Positions 1 to 8,756 of a DNA stretch of 9,134 bases are shown here, in pieces. The first letter of the stretch is position 1; every line of letters begins with the position of its first letter. A model generated the notes under the pieces. That model made no database searches, was not told the origin of the DNA, and saw nothing but the letters and a program-made list of their open reading frames with translations. Both the position numbers and the translations under genes were made by a program. Location: the NCBI GenBank assembly GCA_025453925.1, contig JALOPK010000118.1, positions 1 through 9,134 on the forward strand, given 5' to 3'. The stretch comes from Candidatus Eiseniibacteriota bacterium (GTDB taxonomy: Bacteria > JAFGKV01).

Positions 1-2035
1 CGGCCACTTCCTGGGTCGCCCGGGTCCAGGTGTCGATAACCTGGTTGTACCGCTCGCCATCGGTGATGCTGCCGCGCTGGTAGCGATCGACGACAAGAGC
101 GACCTGCCGCTGGGCCTCATCGAGAATAGACTGCTTCTCGGGCGGCACAATCATGTCGTCCATGCCGATGGTGATCCCCGCACGAGTCGCGTAGGTGAAT
201 CCCAGTTCCTTGATAGTGTCGAGAAACTGCGCAGTGGCACGGATCCCAAGCCGCTTGTATGCCTTGGCGACCAGTTCCTGAATGCCCTTCTTGTTGAGGC
301 CGGTCTGTATGGGCTCCAGCCCCTTGGGCAACGCCTCGTTCACGATGATTCTGCCGACCGTCGTGGGGATGAGTTCGCCGTTCCAGCGAACCCGTACCCA
401 ATCGTGAATCGTCGCCTTCCCCAAGTGCAGGGCCAGCAAGACCTCGTCAGTCGAACTGAACGAAGGAGGGTCTTCCGGGCAGGGAGACTTCTCTTTCGTG
501 AGGAAGTTGATGCCCACCACCATGTCATGAGTCGGAGAGGCCACAGGCGTCCCGTTGGCGGGGAGCAGGATGTTGTTGAGCGACAACATGAGCAGCGAGC
601 ACTCGATCTGGGCCTCGGTGCTGAGCGGCACGTGAACCGCCATCTGGTCCCCGTCGAAATCGGCGTTGAACGCGGCACATACGAGCGGATGAATCCGGAT
701 CGCCTTCCCCTCCACCAGCACCGGCTCGAACGCCTGGATGCCAAGCCTATGCAAGGTCGGCGCGCGGTTCAGAAGCACGGGGTGGTCCTTGATTACGTCT
801 TCAAGGATATCCCAAACCTCCGGAGTGGCGCGCTCGACCATGCGTTTGGCGCTCTTCACCGTCTGCACCATGCCGCGCTTTTCGAGCTCATGGATGATGA
901 AGGGCTTGAATAACTCCAAGGCCATCGTCTTGGGCAGGCCGCACTGGTTCATACGCAGCTCTGGTCCGACCACGATGACCGACCGCCCCGAGTAGTCCAC
1001 TCGCTTGCCAAGGAGATTCTGACGGAAACGCCCCTGCTTGCCCGTGAGCGCGTCGGAGAGGGACTTCAGGGGGCGATTCCTCGGTCCCATGATTGCCCGG
1101 GACCTGCGTCCGTTGTCGAACAGGGCGTCCACCGCCTCCTGGAGCATCCGCTTCTCGTTCCGAAGAATGACCTCGGGTGCTCTGAGGCTGATGAGCTTCT
1201 TCAGCCGGTTGTTCCTATTGATGACGCGGCGATACAGATCGTTCAGATCGCTGGTGGCGAACCGGCCACCCTCGAGGGGAACCAGAGGCCTCAGATCCGG
1301 GGGCAGAACTGGCACAACCGCGAGCACCATCCACTCAGGACGGTTGCCGCTGTGGCGCAAAGCCTCGACCGCCCGCAGCCGCTTGAGCGCATGCTTCTTA
1401 CGCTGGACGCTGGTCTCCACACGGATCTGCGAGCGGAGCTCCGCCGCGAGATCCTCCACGTTGATGCTCGCCAGCAATCGTTTTACCGCGCCCGCCCCCA
1501 TCTCCGCGACGAAAGCGCCAGGCCCATACTCGCGTTCGAGATCGGCATACTCCTCTTCCGTGATGAGCTGCTTGAACTCGAGTTCGGTCTGCCCCGGATC
1601 GAGTACGATGTAGCTTTCGTAGTAGAGCACGCGCTCAAGTTCGCGGATGGTGAGGTCCAACAGCAACCCAATGCGACTTGGAGATGCCTTGAAGTACCAG
1701 ATATGCGAGACGGGAACCGCCAGCTCAATGTGACCCAACCGCTCCCGGCGGACTCGGGACTGAGTGACCTCCACCCCGCACCGATCGCACACGACGCCCT
1801 TGTAGCGGATTCGCTTGTACTTCCCGCAACTGCACTCCCAGTCCTTTACAGGTCCGAAAATGCGTTCGCAGAACAGCCCATCCCGCTCAGGACGGAAAGT
1901 CCGGTAGTTGATCGTCTCCGGCTTCGTTACCTCTCCCCGCGACCAGCGCCGGATGGTCTCTGGGGACGCGAGGCGTATGCGGATGGCGCTGAAATCAAAC
2001 GACCTGCGGTCACGATCTTCGCTGGCTGCTAGCAT
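1..2035 (-). CDS. rpoC: DNA-directed RNA polymerase subunit beta' (N-terminal 678 codons; 3' end outside window)
   Basis: Beta' forms, with beta, the catalytic cleft of RNA polymerase and binds DNA and the catalytic Mg2+. The visible part has no stop codon. The zinc ribbon is present with C68, C70, C83 and C86 (CSCGKYKR...CDRCGVEV), matching E. coli C70/C72/C85/C88. The invariant NADFDGD loop is at residues 457-463, so the Mg2+-binding aspartates are D459, D461 and D463. Clamp, rudder and lid regions (around [14 protein letters not shown] and [21 protein letters not shown]) look normal. The end visible at the window edge ([14 protein letters not shown]) corresponds to about residue 680 of E. 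coli beta', so bridge helix and trigger loop lie outside. The ATG at 2033-2035 has AAGGGGAG at 2040-2047, 4 nt upstream. It follows rpoB by 84 nt and is surely cotranscribed with it. Nothing is odd in the visible part. Confidence 0.98.
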   Translation of the reverse strand, partial: MLAASEDRDRRSFDFSAIRIRLASPETIRRWSRGEVTKPETINYRTFRPERDGLFCERIFGPVKDWECSCGKYKRIRYKGVVCDRCGVEVTQSRVRRERLGHIELAVPVSHIWYFKASPSRIGLLLDLTIRELERVLYYESYIVLDPGQTELEFKQLITEEEYADLEREYGPGAFVAEMGAGAVKRLLASINVEDLAAELRSQIRVETSVQRKKHALKRLRAVEALRHSGNRPEWMVLAVVPVLPPDLRPLVPLEGGRFATSDLNDLYRRVINRNNRLKKLISLRAPEVILRNEKRMLQEAVDALFDNGRRSRAIMGPRNRPLKSLSDALTGKQGRFRQNLLGKRVDYSGRSVIVVGPELRMNQCGLPKTMALELFKPFIIHELEKRGMVQTVKSAKRMVERATPEVWDILEDVIKDHPVLLNRAPTLHRLGIQAFEPVLVEGKAIRIHPLVCAAFNADFDGDQMAVHVPLSTEAQIECSLLMLSLNNILLPANGTPVASPTHDMVVGINFLTKEKSPCPEDPPSFSSTDEVLLALHLGKATIHDWVRVRWNGELIPTTVGRIIVNEALPKGLEPIQTGLNKKGIQELVAKAYKRLGIRATAQFLDTIKELGFTYATRAGITIGMDDMIVPPEKQSILDEAQRQVALVVDRYQRGSITDGERYNQVIDTWTRATQEVA

Positions 2036-2055
2036 GTCACTCCCCTTATTGCATG

Positions 2056-2084
2056 GGGGTGCCGTGAGCGTTCTCCGGCACTCC
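2056..2084 (-). promoter_or_regulatory. Possible stem-loop in the rpoB-rpoC spacer
   Basis: On the mRNA strand GGAGTGCCG (2076-2084) faces CGGCACCCC (2056-2064) across an 11-nt loop. Six inner pairs are perfect, followed by one A-C mismatch and two more G-C pairs. No T-run follows, so it is not a standard intrinsic terminator. It lies between the rpoB stop and the rpoC Shine-Dalgarno and could be an RNA processing or stability element. This is inference from sequence symmetry alone, and such short GC-rich stems arise by chance. Confidence 0.35.
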
Positions 2085-2119
2085 TGATTCTCGCGCGGCC
2101 TGTGCTGTGCGGATCACGC

Positions 2120-5100
2120 TCAGAACTCCTCGAGCTCAACGTCAAGGCAGAGACTCTGCATCTCCTTGACGAGCACGTTGAAGGACTCCGGAATTCCCGG
2201 TTCGGCGGGGTTCTCACCCTTGACGATGGATTCATAGACGCGGGAACGGCCGACCACGTCGTCGGATTTGACGGTGAGCAGTTCCTGCAGCGTGTAGGCG
2301 GCTCCGTACGCTTCCAGAGCCCATACCTCCATCTCTCCGAACCGCTGGCCTCCGAACTGGGCCTTGCCGCCCAACGGCTGTTGCGTCACCAGCGAGTACG
2401 GCCCGATGGAACGCGCGTGGATCTTGTCATCAACGAGGTGAGACAACTTCATCATGTAGAGATATCCAACGGTGATCCTCTCGTGGAATGGTTCCCCCGA
2501 CCGGCCGTCGTAGAGCACGGTCTTCCCGTCCGTAGGAAGCCCGGCACGCTGGAGTTCATCCTCCACCTCTTGAAGTGTTGCGCCGGTGAACACCGGCGAC
2601 GCAACCCGCTCGCCCAGTTCATGCGCCGCCCAACCCAGATGCGTTTCAAGGATCTGGCCGACGTTCATCCGGGAGGGGACCCCCAAGGGATTGAGGACCA
2701 TCTCCACGGGCCTGCCGTCAGGCATGAAGGGCATGTCCTCTTGGGGAACCAGAACAGACACCACGCCTTTGTTGCCGTGGCGCCCCGCCATCTTGTCACC
2801 AACCGAGAGCTTGCGCTTTCGGGCGACGTAGACCTTGACCAGCTTCAACACGCCGGCGGGCAATTCGTCACCCTTCGTTATCCGCTCCACTTCGCGGTCG
2901 TAGTTGCGGTTGGTTGCATCCGTGGCCTCGGAAGCGGCTTCAAGGACCCTGCTCACCTCTTCGGAGATCCCTGGATCCTTAACCAGCTTGGAGCTTCGCC
3001 GGATCCTCGCCGTGTCCAGGGTCAGGAGTTTGCTATCACTCAGCAGTTCTCCCTTCCTGAAGATCGGCATGCCCGACGCATCGTCGAGGAAGAGGCCGGC
3101 GCGTTGCCCGGCAAGGGTTTCGCGGATCTGGCGGTCCATCACGTCCCGGATCCGGCGTATGGCAGTGTCTTTGTCCTTGGTGAGCTTATCGATGCGGCGC
3201 CGCTCGTCCGCCTTGACCCTTTCATTCCGATCACGGCGCGAGAAGACCTTGACCTCGATCACGATGCCGTCCATACCAGGAGGCGCCTTCAGTGAGGCAT
3301 CACGGACATCCCTGGCCTTCTCGCCGAAGATCGCGCGAAGCAGCCGCTCTTCCGGGGAGAGCTTGGTTTCTCCCTTGGGTGTGACTTTGCCAACGAGGAT
3401 GTCGTTGTGATAGACCTCGGCCCCAACACGGATGATGCCATCTTCGTCGAGGTTCCTGATCGCAGTCTCCCCGACGTTAGGCAGTTCCTTGGTGATCTCC
3501 TCGGGGCCCTGCTTCGTCTCACGGACCTGCAGCTCGAACTCCTCGATGTGGATCGAAGTGAACGTGTCGTCCTTCACGAGGTTCTCACCAACCACGATGG
3601 CATCTTCGAAGTTGAACCCCCTCCAGGGCATGAAGGCCACCAACACGTTTCGCCCCAAGGCCAGCTCGCCGCCCGCCGTCGCGGGCCCATCGGCGATCAC
3701 CTGTCCTTTGCGCACGACGTCGCCCTTGCGGACAAGGGGACGCTGGTTGATGCATGTGTCCTGATTGGACCGAGTGAACTTGGTCAGGCGGTAGGCGTCA
3801 AGGCCAAGCAGTTCGGACGGGTCACCATGCAACCTGCCCTGCGAGAAGTCGATCCTTACCGTGTCTCCGGTCACTCTCTCCACGATACCATCGCGCTTGG
3901 CAACGACGACGGCGGCCGAGTCGACGGCACACCGGTACTCAAGCCCCGTGCCCACGAGAGGCGGCTCGGTGACCAGAAGAGGAACCGCCTGCCGCTGCAT
4001 GTTGCTTCCCATGAGCGCTCGATTGGCATCGTCATGTTCCAGGAACGGTATCAATGCGGCCGCAACCGACACCATCTGCATGGGCGCCACATCCATGTAG
4101 TCGATCTGGTCCTTGCGCACCAGAGGGAAATCACCCCCGCGCCGTGCCATGATCACATCGGTGAGAAGGGTGCCGCCCGCATCGACGGGCTCGCTGGCCT
4201 GCACGATGTTCTTGTTACTCTCCCGATCGGCGGTCAGGTACTCGATGCTGTCCGTCACCCGACCGTCCTTGACCTTCCGATATGGTGTCTCCAGGAAACC
4301 GTAGTCATTGATACGCGCGTACGTGGCCAGCGATGCAATGAGCCCGATGTTGGGGCCTTCAGGCGTCTCAACGGGGCAGAGACGCCCATAATGGGTGTGA
4401 TGGACATCGCGCACTTCAAAACCGGCGCGGTCTCGCGTGAGCCCGCCCGGCCCCAGCGCGCTGAGACGCCGCTTATTGGTGACTTCGGCCAAGGGGTTCG
4501 TCTGGTCCATGAACTGCGAAAGCTGACTCGATCCGAAAAACGCGTTCACCACGGCCGAGACGGTCCGCGAGTTCACCAGTTCATTGGGCTTGACCTCCTC
4601 GGTGCTGAGCAGGCTCATCCGCTCCCGCACGATCCTCGCCATCCGGGTGAGCCCCATGAGGAGCTGGTTCGCCAGCAGCTCGCCGACAGGCCTGGCGCGG
4701 CGGTTTCCAAGATGGTCGATGTCGTCAACGATGCCCTTCCCGTTGCGAAGCTCCCGCAAAGCGTTGATGATGGCAACGATGTCGTCCACCGTGAGCACGC
4801 GCTCTTCCATCGGCGTCTTCAGCTTGAGCCTCTGGTTCAGCTTGTACCGCCCGACGCGCCCGAGATCGTATCGCTTCGGGCTGAAAAACAGCCGGTGCAG
4901 GAAGTTCCTGGCAGTCTCGAGATTCGGTGGGTCACCCGGCCGCATCAGGTTATAGATCTTGATCAGGGCTTCCTTCTCACTGGACGTCGTGTCGCGTCGC
5001 AGGCTGTTCAGCAAAACGCCCGCACCATCACCCCGATCGGGGGCAACGACTTCGATGGACGAGATGTTGTGAGCCCTCAAGACATCGACATCCCCTTCGG

Positions 5101-5902
5101 AAAGTTCGTGCCCGGCCTTGAACAGGAGTTCACCCTCGGTGGCGGTCGGATCCGGGATCGGTGCGGCGACGGTCTTGCCGACCAGCTTACTCGCCTTGCC
5201 GACCGGTCCGTCCACGTCTGCGTCTCCGGTCTTGTAGAAGAGCTTGATGATGGATTCGTCGCTCTGATAGCCCAGCGCGCGCAACAGCACGGTGACAGGT
5301 ATCTTCCGTTTCCGCTCACTGTGCACGTACATCACGTCTTTGATGTCGAGACTGAACTCCACCCACGGCCCCCGATACGGGATGACCCTGGCGGAGAAGA
5401 GACGCTTCCCATTGGGATGGATCTCGTCGTCAAAGAACACGCCCGGGGAACGATGGAGCTGGCTGACCACCACCCGCTCGGCGCCGTTGATGATAAACGT
5501 GCCCTTCTCGGTGATCAGGGGCAGTTCACCGAGATACACTTCCTGCTCGATGATCTCCCGCGTTCTCTTCTGGTCCTCGACATCCTCATTGACCATGAGG
5601 CGCAAAGCGGCCTTGAGGGGAACAGAAAACGTGAGGTCCCGCTCGATACACTCGCGCTCAGTGTACTTGGGACGCCCAATGGAATACGAAACGAAGTCAA
5701 GGATAATGCTCTCACGGGCATCCGTGATAGGAAACACTTCCTTGAACACGAGCTGAAGCCCTTGTTCTTTCCGCTGCGCGGGCTCAACATCCGCCTGCAG
5801 AAACGCGTTGTAGGACTGGAGCTGAGCGTCGAGGAGATTCGGCATCTCCACGGTCGCGGCGATCTTCTCGAAGTTTCTCCTGCCTGTGTCGTGCACGCTC
5901 AC
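2120..5902 (-). CDS. rpoB: DNA-directed RNA polymerase subunit beta
   Basis: Beta is the second large catalytic subunit of RNA polymerase and contains the rifampicin pocket. From the GTG at 5900-5902 it has 1260 residues; an ATG at 5939-5941 in the same frame would give 1273. I prefer the GTG because GGGGGAAGG lies 7 nt upstream and the product then begins just before the conserved RRNFEKI segment. The 13 extra residues ([13 protein letters not shown]) look unlike a beta N-terminus. In GTG numbering the rifampicin region is 457-483 ([14 protein letters not shown]...), NFEDAI has E766/D767, and the active-site lysines in [12 protein letters not shown] are K1037 and K1045. Two blocks interrupt the core: a beta-i4-like one at about 232-312 and a charged, probably helical beta-i9-like one at 889-1015. 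The C-terminus ([15 protein letters not shown]-type and [17 protein letters not shown]) is complete. Asn476 replaces the usual His of the rifampicin pocket. Confidence 0.98.
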   Translation of the reverse strand: MSVHDTGRRNFEKIAATVEMPNLLDAQLQSYNAFLQADVEPAQRKEQGLQLVFKEVFPITDARESIILDFVSYSIGRPKYTERECIERDLTFSVPLKAALRLMVNEDVEDQKRTREIIEQEVYLGELPLITEKGTFIINGAERVVVSQLHRSPGVFFDDEIHPNGKRLFSARVIPYRGPWVEFSLDIKDVMYVHSERKRKIPVTVLLRALGYQSDESIIKLFYKTGDADVDGPVGKASKLVGKTVAAPIPDPTATEGELLFKAGHELSEGDVDVLRAHNISSIEVVAPDRGDGAGVLLNSLRRDTTSSEKEALIKIYNLMRPGDPPNLETARNFLHRLFFSPKRYDLGRVGRYKLNQRLKLKTPMEERVLTVDDIVAIINALRELRNGKGIVDDIDHLGNRRARPVGELLANQLLMGLTRMARIVRERMSLLSTEEVKPNELVNSRTVSAVVNAFFGSSQLSQFMDQTNPLAEVTNKRRLSALGPGGLTRDRAGFEVRDVHHTHYGRLCPVETPEGPNIGLIASLATYARINDYGFLETPYRKVKDGRVTDSIEYLTADRESNKNIVQASEPVDAGGTLLTDVIMARRGGDFPLVRKDQIDYMDVAPMQMVSVAAALIPFLEHDDANRALMGSNMQRQAVPLLVTEPPLVGTGLEYRCAVDSAAVVVAKRDGIVERVTGDTVRIDFSQGRLHGDPSELLGLDAYRLTKFTRSNQDTCINQRPLVRKGDVVRKGQVIADGPATAGGELALGRNVLVAFMPWRGFNFEDAIVVGENLVKDDTFTSIHIEEFELQVRETKQGPEEITKELPNVGETAIRNLDEDGIIRVGAEVYHNDILVGKVTPKGETKLSPEERLLRAIFGEKARDVRDASLKAPPGMDGIVIEVKVFSRRDRNERVKADERRRIDKLTKDKDTAIRRIRDVMDRQIRETLAGQRAGLFLDDASGMPIFRKGELLSDSKLLTLDTARIRRSSKLVKDPGISEEVSRVLEAASEATDATNRNYDREVERITKGDELPAGVLKLVKVYVARKRKLSVGDKMAGRHGNKGVVSVLVPQEDMPFMPDGRPVEMVLNPLGVPSRMNVGQILETHLGWAAHELGERVASPVFTGATLQEVEDELQRAGLPTDGKTVLYDGRSGEPFHERITVGYLYMMKLSHLVDDKIHARSIGPYSLVTQQPLGGKAQFGGQRFGEMEVWALEAYGAAYTLQELLTVKSDDVVGRSRVYESIVKGENPAEPGIPESFNVLVKEMQSLCLDVELEEF

Positions 5903-5909
5903 CAAGCCA

Positions 5910-5918
5910 CCTTCCCCC
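5910..5918 (-). promoter_or_regulatory. Shine-Dalgarno supporting the GTG start of rpoB
   Basis: The mRNA strand reads GGGGGAAGG, 7 nt before the GTG at 5900-5902. The upstream ATG at 5939-5941 has only GAGGTG about 14 nt away, which is too far for a typical site. The site lies inside the longer reading frame, so it favours the shorter protein. Confidence 0.6.
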
Positions 5919-5969
5919 AAGTAGGGTAACGGGAACCGCATCGCATCCGGTGCTGCACCTCGTCACGAA

Positions 5970-6003
5970 GGCGCCGGTCGGGCCGCAGCAGCCGACCGGC
6001 GCC
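5970..6003 (-). promoter_or_regulatory. Strong stem-loop in the rplL-rpoB spacer (attenuator or processing site candidate)
   Basis: The 12-base arms GGCGCCGGTCGG (5970-5981) and CCGACCGGCGCC (5992-6003) are perfectly complementary around a 10-nt loop. The stem starts 7 nt after the rplL stop codon. On the mRNA strand it is followed by TTCGTGACGA, not by a run of U, so efficient intrinsic termination is not expected. In E. coli the rplL-rpoB spacer holds a partial terminator and an RNase III cleavage hairpin that lower rpoBC expression relative to the ribosomal genes. By position, this element could do the same job here. The structure is seen in the sequence; the function is inferred. Confidence 0.65.
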
Positions 6004-6010
6004 ACGGGTA

Positions 6011-6403
6011 CTACTTCAACTCGACGGTGCCGCCCACTTCCTCGAGTTTCGCCTTCATTTCGTCGGCTTCCTGCTTGGTCACGCCTTCCTTCACCGGTTT
6101 CGGCGCGCCATCAACCAGATCCTTGGCCTCCTTGAGGCCAAGTCCGGTCAGTTGACGGACGACCTTGATAACCTGGATCTTCTTGTCTCCGGCTCCCGTC
6201 AGAATCACGTCAAAGGCTGTCTTCTCTTCCTCGACCGGTGCGGCGGCACCTGCGGCGCCAGCCGCGGCTGCTGCGACAGGGGCAACTGCCGACACGCCGA
6301 AGCGATCCTGTAGCTCTTTCACCAGTTCGGCCAGCTCCAAGACCTTCATGTTCTCGATCATCTCGATGACGAGGTCCTTCGCGCTCTTTCCTGTGGTATC
6401 CAC
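6011..6403 (-). CDS. rplL: 50S ribosomal protein L7/L12
   Basis: L7/L12 forms the flexible dimers of the ribosomal stalk that recruit and stimulate the translational GTPases (EF-Tu, EF-G, IF2). The product has 130 residues, slightly above the usual 120-125. Residues 1-38 form the dimerisation and L10-binding domain ([17 protein letters not shown]), 40-57 are the Ala/Pro/Gly hinge, and about 61-130 are the globular factor-binding domain with the signature [19 protein letters not shown] and the end GGTVELK. The start is a GTG at 6401-6403 with AAAGGGGA upstream and a 7-nt spacer. Translation of several copies per L10 may rest on this good site. It follows rplJ by 19 nt, and a 12-bp stem-loop follows its stop. 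Confidence 0.97.
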   Translation of the reverse strand: MDTTGKSAKDLVIEMIENMKVLELAELVKELQDRFGVSAVAPVAAAAAGAAGAAAPVEEEKTAFDVILTGAGDKKIQVIKVVRQLTGLGLKEAKDLVDGAPKPVKEGVTKQEADEMKAKLEEVGGTVELK

Positions 6404-6422
6404 GGTGGATTCCCCTTTCTAG

Positions 6423-6950
6423 CTAGCTTGCGGCTGCTTCTTTCTTCGCTCGTATGCCATCAATCACGCGACTCAGATTACTCAGCAGGGCGGCCAGGGT
6501 TCCGACCATGGCCGCCAGTGGTGCGCCAATGCCACCGGTCACTTGCGCGTAGAGCTCCTGACGGGAAGGAATCGTAGCGAGGCTCTTCACGCGGTCCTCA
6601 CCAACCACGGTCCCTTCCAACCACCCCGCCTTGAGTCGGGGCTTGCCGAACTCCCGTTCGAACGCGCTCATGATCCTCGCCGGCGCAGCGGGATCGACCG
6701 TGCCCGAGACAACTCCTGTGGGCCCTTTGAGGTATGAAGAGATATTCTCCAGCGACGTTCCGGCCACTGCCAGCCGCGCGAGTCGGTTCTTGACGACCAG
6801 ATACGTCACGTCAGCCTCACGACAGCGACGGCGGAGTTCGGTCACGGCTTCGACGGTCACTCCGGTGAAGTCCGCCAGAACAAGTCCGCTGACGTCCCGG
6901 AAATGCTCGGCGAGCTCCCGTACTTCCTGTTCCTTTTGCTCGGTCGGCAT
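6423..6950 (-). CDS. rplJ: 50S ribosomal protein L10
   Basis: L10 anchors the L7/L12 dimers to the L11/23S rRNA base of the large subunit. The product is 175 residues, normal for the family. Visible family features are the N-terminal segment ending in [19 protein letters not shown], the [12 protein letters not shown] region, KGPTGVV around residues 75-81, and a C-terminal helix ([21 protein letters not shown]) that carries the L7/L12 dimers. The ATG at 6948-6950 is only 9 nt after the rplA stop codon. Translation is therefore probably coupled to rplA, and the separate L10 leader RNA found before rplJ in many bacteria has no room here. Confidence 0.97.
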   Translation of the reverse strand: MPTEQKEQEVRELAEHFRDVSGLVLADFTGVTVEAVTELRRRCREADVTYLVVKNRLARLAVAGTSLENISSYLKGPTGVVSGTVDPAAPARIMSAFEREFGKPRLKAGWLEGTVVGEDRVKSLATIPSRQELYAQVTGGIGAPLAAMVGTLAALLSNLSRVIDGIRAKKEAAAS

Positions 6951-6955
6951 GCTTG

Positions 6956-6961
6956 TTCCCT
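6956..6961 (-). promoter_or_regulatory. rplJ Shine-Dalgarno overlapping the rplA stop codon
   Basis: AGGGAA on the mRNA strand uses the last two bases of the rplA TAG (6960-6962) and lies 5 nt before the rplJ ATG. This arrangement suggests that ribosomes finishing rplA reinitiate on rplJ. Confidence 0.7.
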
Positions 6962-7661
6962 ACTTGAAGATATCCGTGAGACTCTGCGGATCGACCTTGA
7001 TCCCGGGCCCCATGGTGCTGCTGATCGCCACGTTGTTGAGATACCGTCCCTTGAGCCCGGATGGGCGAGCCCGGGCGATGGACTCAAGCAACGCCGTCAG
7101 GTTCTCAAGGATCTTGTCGGGACCGAAGGAGACCTTGCCGACGGCGGCATGCACATTCGCTCCGCGGTCGACTCGGTACTCGATCTTGCCGGCTTTCGCC
7201 TCACGGACCGCCTTCCCGACATCCCTGGTCACCGTCCCGGACTTCGGGTTCGGCATGAGTCCCCGAGGACCCAGTACCCGACCCAGAGGGCCGACGATGC
7301 CCATCATGTCGGGCGCAGCCACCGCTGCATCGAACTCGAGCCAGCCTTCTTTGATCCGGTCAGCGAGTTCCTTGCCGCCGACCAGGTCTGCGCCCGCTTC
7401 TTGCGCCTCTTTCGCCAGATCGCCCTGGGCGAACACGATCACGCGGACGGAAGTCCCCGTACCATGGGGAAGAACGACGGTTCCGCGCACCTGTTGCTCC
7501 GCATGCCGCGGATCAACCCCGAGACGGATGGCCGCATCAACCGACTCATCGAACTTCGCGCTGGCCAACTCGCATACCCTGGCGACCGCCTCGTTCAGCG
7601 GCAGCGTCGCATTCCGGTCAACCTTTGTTGCCAGCTCCGCAAACCTCCTGCTTCGATTCAC
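6960..7661 (-). CDS. rplA: 50S ribosomal protein L1
   Basis: L1 forms the mobile L1 stalk near the E site and helps release deacylated tRNA. In many bacteria it also represses its own rplK-rplA mRNA. The product has 233 residues, typical for the family. It contains [14 protein letters not shown] near the N-terminus, [23 protein letters not shown], and the L1 signature [18 protein letters not shown]. The C-terminal domain ends [14 protein letters not shown]...LTDIFK. The start is a GTG at 7659-7661 with GGGAGG 6 nt upstream. An in-frame ATG at 7751 would add 30 residues that overlap rplK and read as frame-shadow sequence, so it was rejected. The gap to rplK is 13 nt. Confidence 0.97.
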   Translation of the reverse strand: MNRSRRFAELATKVDRNATLPLNEAVARVCELASAKFDESVDAAIRLGVDPRHAEQQVRGTVVLPHGTGTSVRVIVFAQGDLAKEAQEAGADLVGGKELADRIKEGWLEFDAAVAAPDMMGIVGPLGRVLGPRGLMPNPKSGTVTRDVGKAVREAKAGKIEYRVDRGANVHAAVGKVSFGPDKILENLTALLESIARARPSGLKGRYLNNVAISSTMGPGIKVDPQSLTDIFK

Positions 7662-7667
7662 CGGAGG

Positions 7668-7673
7668 CCTCCC
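7668..7673 (-). promoter_or_regulatory. Shine-Dalgarno that fixes the GTG start of rplA
   Basis: GGGAGG on the mRNA strand sits 6 nt before the GTG at 7659-7661 and 2 nt past the rplK stop codon. Most of it forms one half of the perfect palindrome GGAGGCCTCC (7663-7672). With no loop, the palindrome is unlikely to hide the site by folding. Confidence 0.75.
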
Positions 7674-7674
7674 T

Positions 7675-8100
7675 TCAACCCTCGACGATGATGCCCATGC
7701 TCCGGGCGGTACCGGCGACCATGCGCTCCGCCGCTTCCAGAGAGGCGGCATTCAGGTCGGGCATCTTCAGTTCCGCAATCTCACGCACCTGGGTTCTGGT
7801 GACCTTCCCGACTTTGTCGCGGTTTGGTACACCCGATCCCTTCGCCAGACCGGCCGCCCTCTTGAGAAGCACCGCCGCGGGCGGCGTCTTCGTGATGAAG
7901 GTGAAGGATCTGTCATGGTAGATCGTGATCACTACCGGGATGATCAGTCCTGCCTGATGCCTGGTCTTCTCGTTGAACGCCTGCACGAAGGAACCGATGT
8001 TCACGCCATGCTGGCCGAGGGCGGGTCCTACCGGCGGTGCAGGTGTTGCACTCCCTGCTGGCAGCTGGATCTTCACCACTGCCTGGACCTTCTTTGCCAT
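7675..8100 (-). CDS. rplK: 50S ribosomal protein L11
   Basis: L11 binds the GTPase-associated region of 23S rRNA together with L10 and is the thiostrepton and RelA-related site of the ribosome. The product is 141 residues, the standard length. The N-terminal domain carries VKIQLPAG and [14 protein letters not shown] at about residues 22-35. The C-terminal rRNA-binding domain has [15 protein letters not shown], and the end MGIIVEG is canonical. The ATG at 8098-8100 is preceded by GGAG with a 5-nt spacer and by a second, more distant AAGGAG. The 80-nt gap to nusG is the second longest in the operon part upstream of rpoB and would be the natural place for an L1 operator. Confidence 0.98.
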   Translation of the reverse strand: MAKKVQAVVKIQLPAGSATPAPPVGPALGQHGVNIGSFVQAFNEKTRHQAGLIIPVVITIYHDRSFTFITKTPPAAVLLKRAAGLAKGSGVPNRDKVGKVTRTQVREIAELKMPDLNAASLEAAERMVAGTARSMGIIVEG

Positions 8101-8125
8101 CTACGCTCCGCTCCTTCTCAAATCA

Positions 8126-8148
8126 TGGCTGATATGCCGAGACAGCCA
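8126..8148 (-). promoter_or_regulatory. Possible stem-loop in the rplK 5' region
   Basis: TGGCTG (8126-8131) and CAGCCA (8143-8148) can pair as a 6-bp stem with an 11-nt loop, ending 25 nt before the rplK start. In many bacteria L1 binds a stem with an internal loop in front of rplK to repress the rplKA mRNA. I cannot identify the L1-binding consensus here with confidence, so this is only a position-based candidate. Confidence 0.25.
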
Positions 8149-8170
8149 ATCCACAATGTGAACGTGGGAC

Positions 8171-8190
8171 GCCCCTACGCTCAGAGGGGC
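8171..8190 (-). promoter_or_regulatory. Short inverted repeat across the nusG stop codon
   Basis: GCCCCT (8171-8176) and AGGGGC (8185-8190) form a perfect 6-bp stem whose 8-nt loop contains the nusG TGA. No T-run follows on the mRNA strand. It may be a weak 3' stabilising hairpin or chance. It is placed at the boundary between the nusG and rplKA parts of the operon. Confidence 0.3.
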
Positions 8191-8756
8191 TTCACGTGGG
8201 AGAACTCCAGCTCGACTGGCGTGGCCCTGCCGAAGATCGTCACCATGACCTTCACCTTGCCGCGCTCCGGATCCACCTCCTCGACCACTCCTGAAAACCC
8301 GTTGAAGGGGCCATCAACCACCATGACGCTATCACCCAGTTCAAAGGGCACTTCGCGGATAGTCTTGGTGCGGCCCTTCTCTGCCTGCTCCACCACCCGC
8401 GCCACCTCGCTCTCCTTCAGAGCCATGGGTTGGTCTCCACCGCCGACGAACCGGGAGACGCCCGGCGTGTTCATCACGAGATGCCAGGTTTCCTCGTCAA
8501 GGACCATCTGCACAAGCACGTAGCTGGGATAGAACTTGCGCTTGATGGTGATCCGCCTCCCGTCGCGCACTTCCGTGACTTCCTCGGTCGGAACCAAAGC
8601 GCGCGGGATTCTGTCTGTCAGCCCCTGATTGCTCACCGCCTTCTCAAGATGGGCCTTGGCTTTGTTCTCCTGGCCGCTATAGGTCTGGATCGCGTACCAT
8701 CGGAGCTGATTGTCTGCTTTGAAGCGGCCGCTTACCGCCCGCCCGTCAGTATCCAT
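8181..8756 (-). CDS. nusG: Transcription termination/antitermination factor NusG
   Basis: NusG binds the beta' clamp, suppresses pausing, and connects RNA polymerase to Rho or to the ribosome through its C-terminal domain. The product is 191 residues. The NGN domain begins at about residue 18 ([21 protein letters not shown]) and includes [12 protein letters not shown] and [11 protein letters not shown]. The KOW domain begins at about residue 141 ([22 protein letters not shown]) and ends in VKPL. The first 17 residues are a polar extension. No other start codon occurs before the NGN domain, so the ATG at 8754-8756 must be used, supported by AAGGG with a 6-nt spacer. That start lies inside secE, giving a 25-nt overlap and probable translational coupling. 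Confidence 0.97.
   Translation of the reverse strand: MDTDGRAVSGRFKADNQLRWYAIQTYSGQENKAKAHLEKAVSNQGLTDRIPRALVPTEEVTEVRDGRRITIKRKFYPSYVLVQMVLDEETWHLVMNTPGVSRFVGGGDQPMALKESEVARVVEQAEKGRTKTIREVPFELGDSVMVVDGPFNGFSGVVEEVDPERGKVKVMVTIFGRATPVELEFSHVKPL

Noticed and set aside
404-3295. Several plus-strand frames of 169-397 codons opposite rpoC and rpoB
   Set aside because: All are antisense to conserved polymerase sequence and show no protein family features.
3407-5929. An 840-codon open frame on the plus strand opposite rpoB
   Set aside because: It is exactly antisense to a strongly conserved gene in high-GC DNA, where the opposite frame often stays open. Its product has no recognisable domain and is rich in His, Arg, Leu and Val, as expected from the shadow of rpoB codons.
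7662-7751. A 30-residue N-terminal extension of L1 from an ATG at 7751
   Set aside because: The extension overlaps the rplK 3' end, has no family similarity, and the internal GTG at 7661 has a strong Shine-Dalgarno and gives the usual L1 length.
8101-8180. A promoter in the nusG-rplK gap (for example TTGGCT with ATGATT 17 nt later on the minus strand)
   Set aside because: The -10 match is poor and the -35 is only partial; the gap shows nothing better, so I do not call a promoter.
8101-8182. Direct repeat CTACGCTC at 8101-8108 and 8175-8182
   Set aside because: An 8-base repeat with one copy in a ribosome-binding region and one at a stop codon is expected by chance and has no flanking symmetry.
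6631-8523. A 630-codon open frame on the plus strand running opposite rplJ, rplA, rplK and nusG
   Set aside because: It crosses four well-supported genes and their gaps without any domain or Shine-Dalgarno of note; its composition (Ser, Arg, Thr, Pro rich) is typical of a shadow frame.
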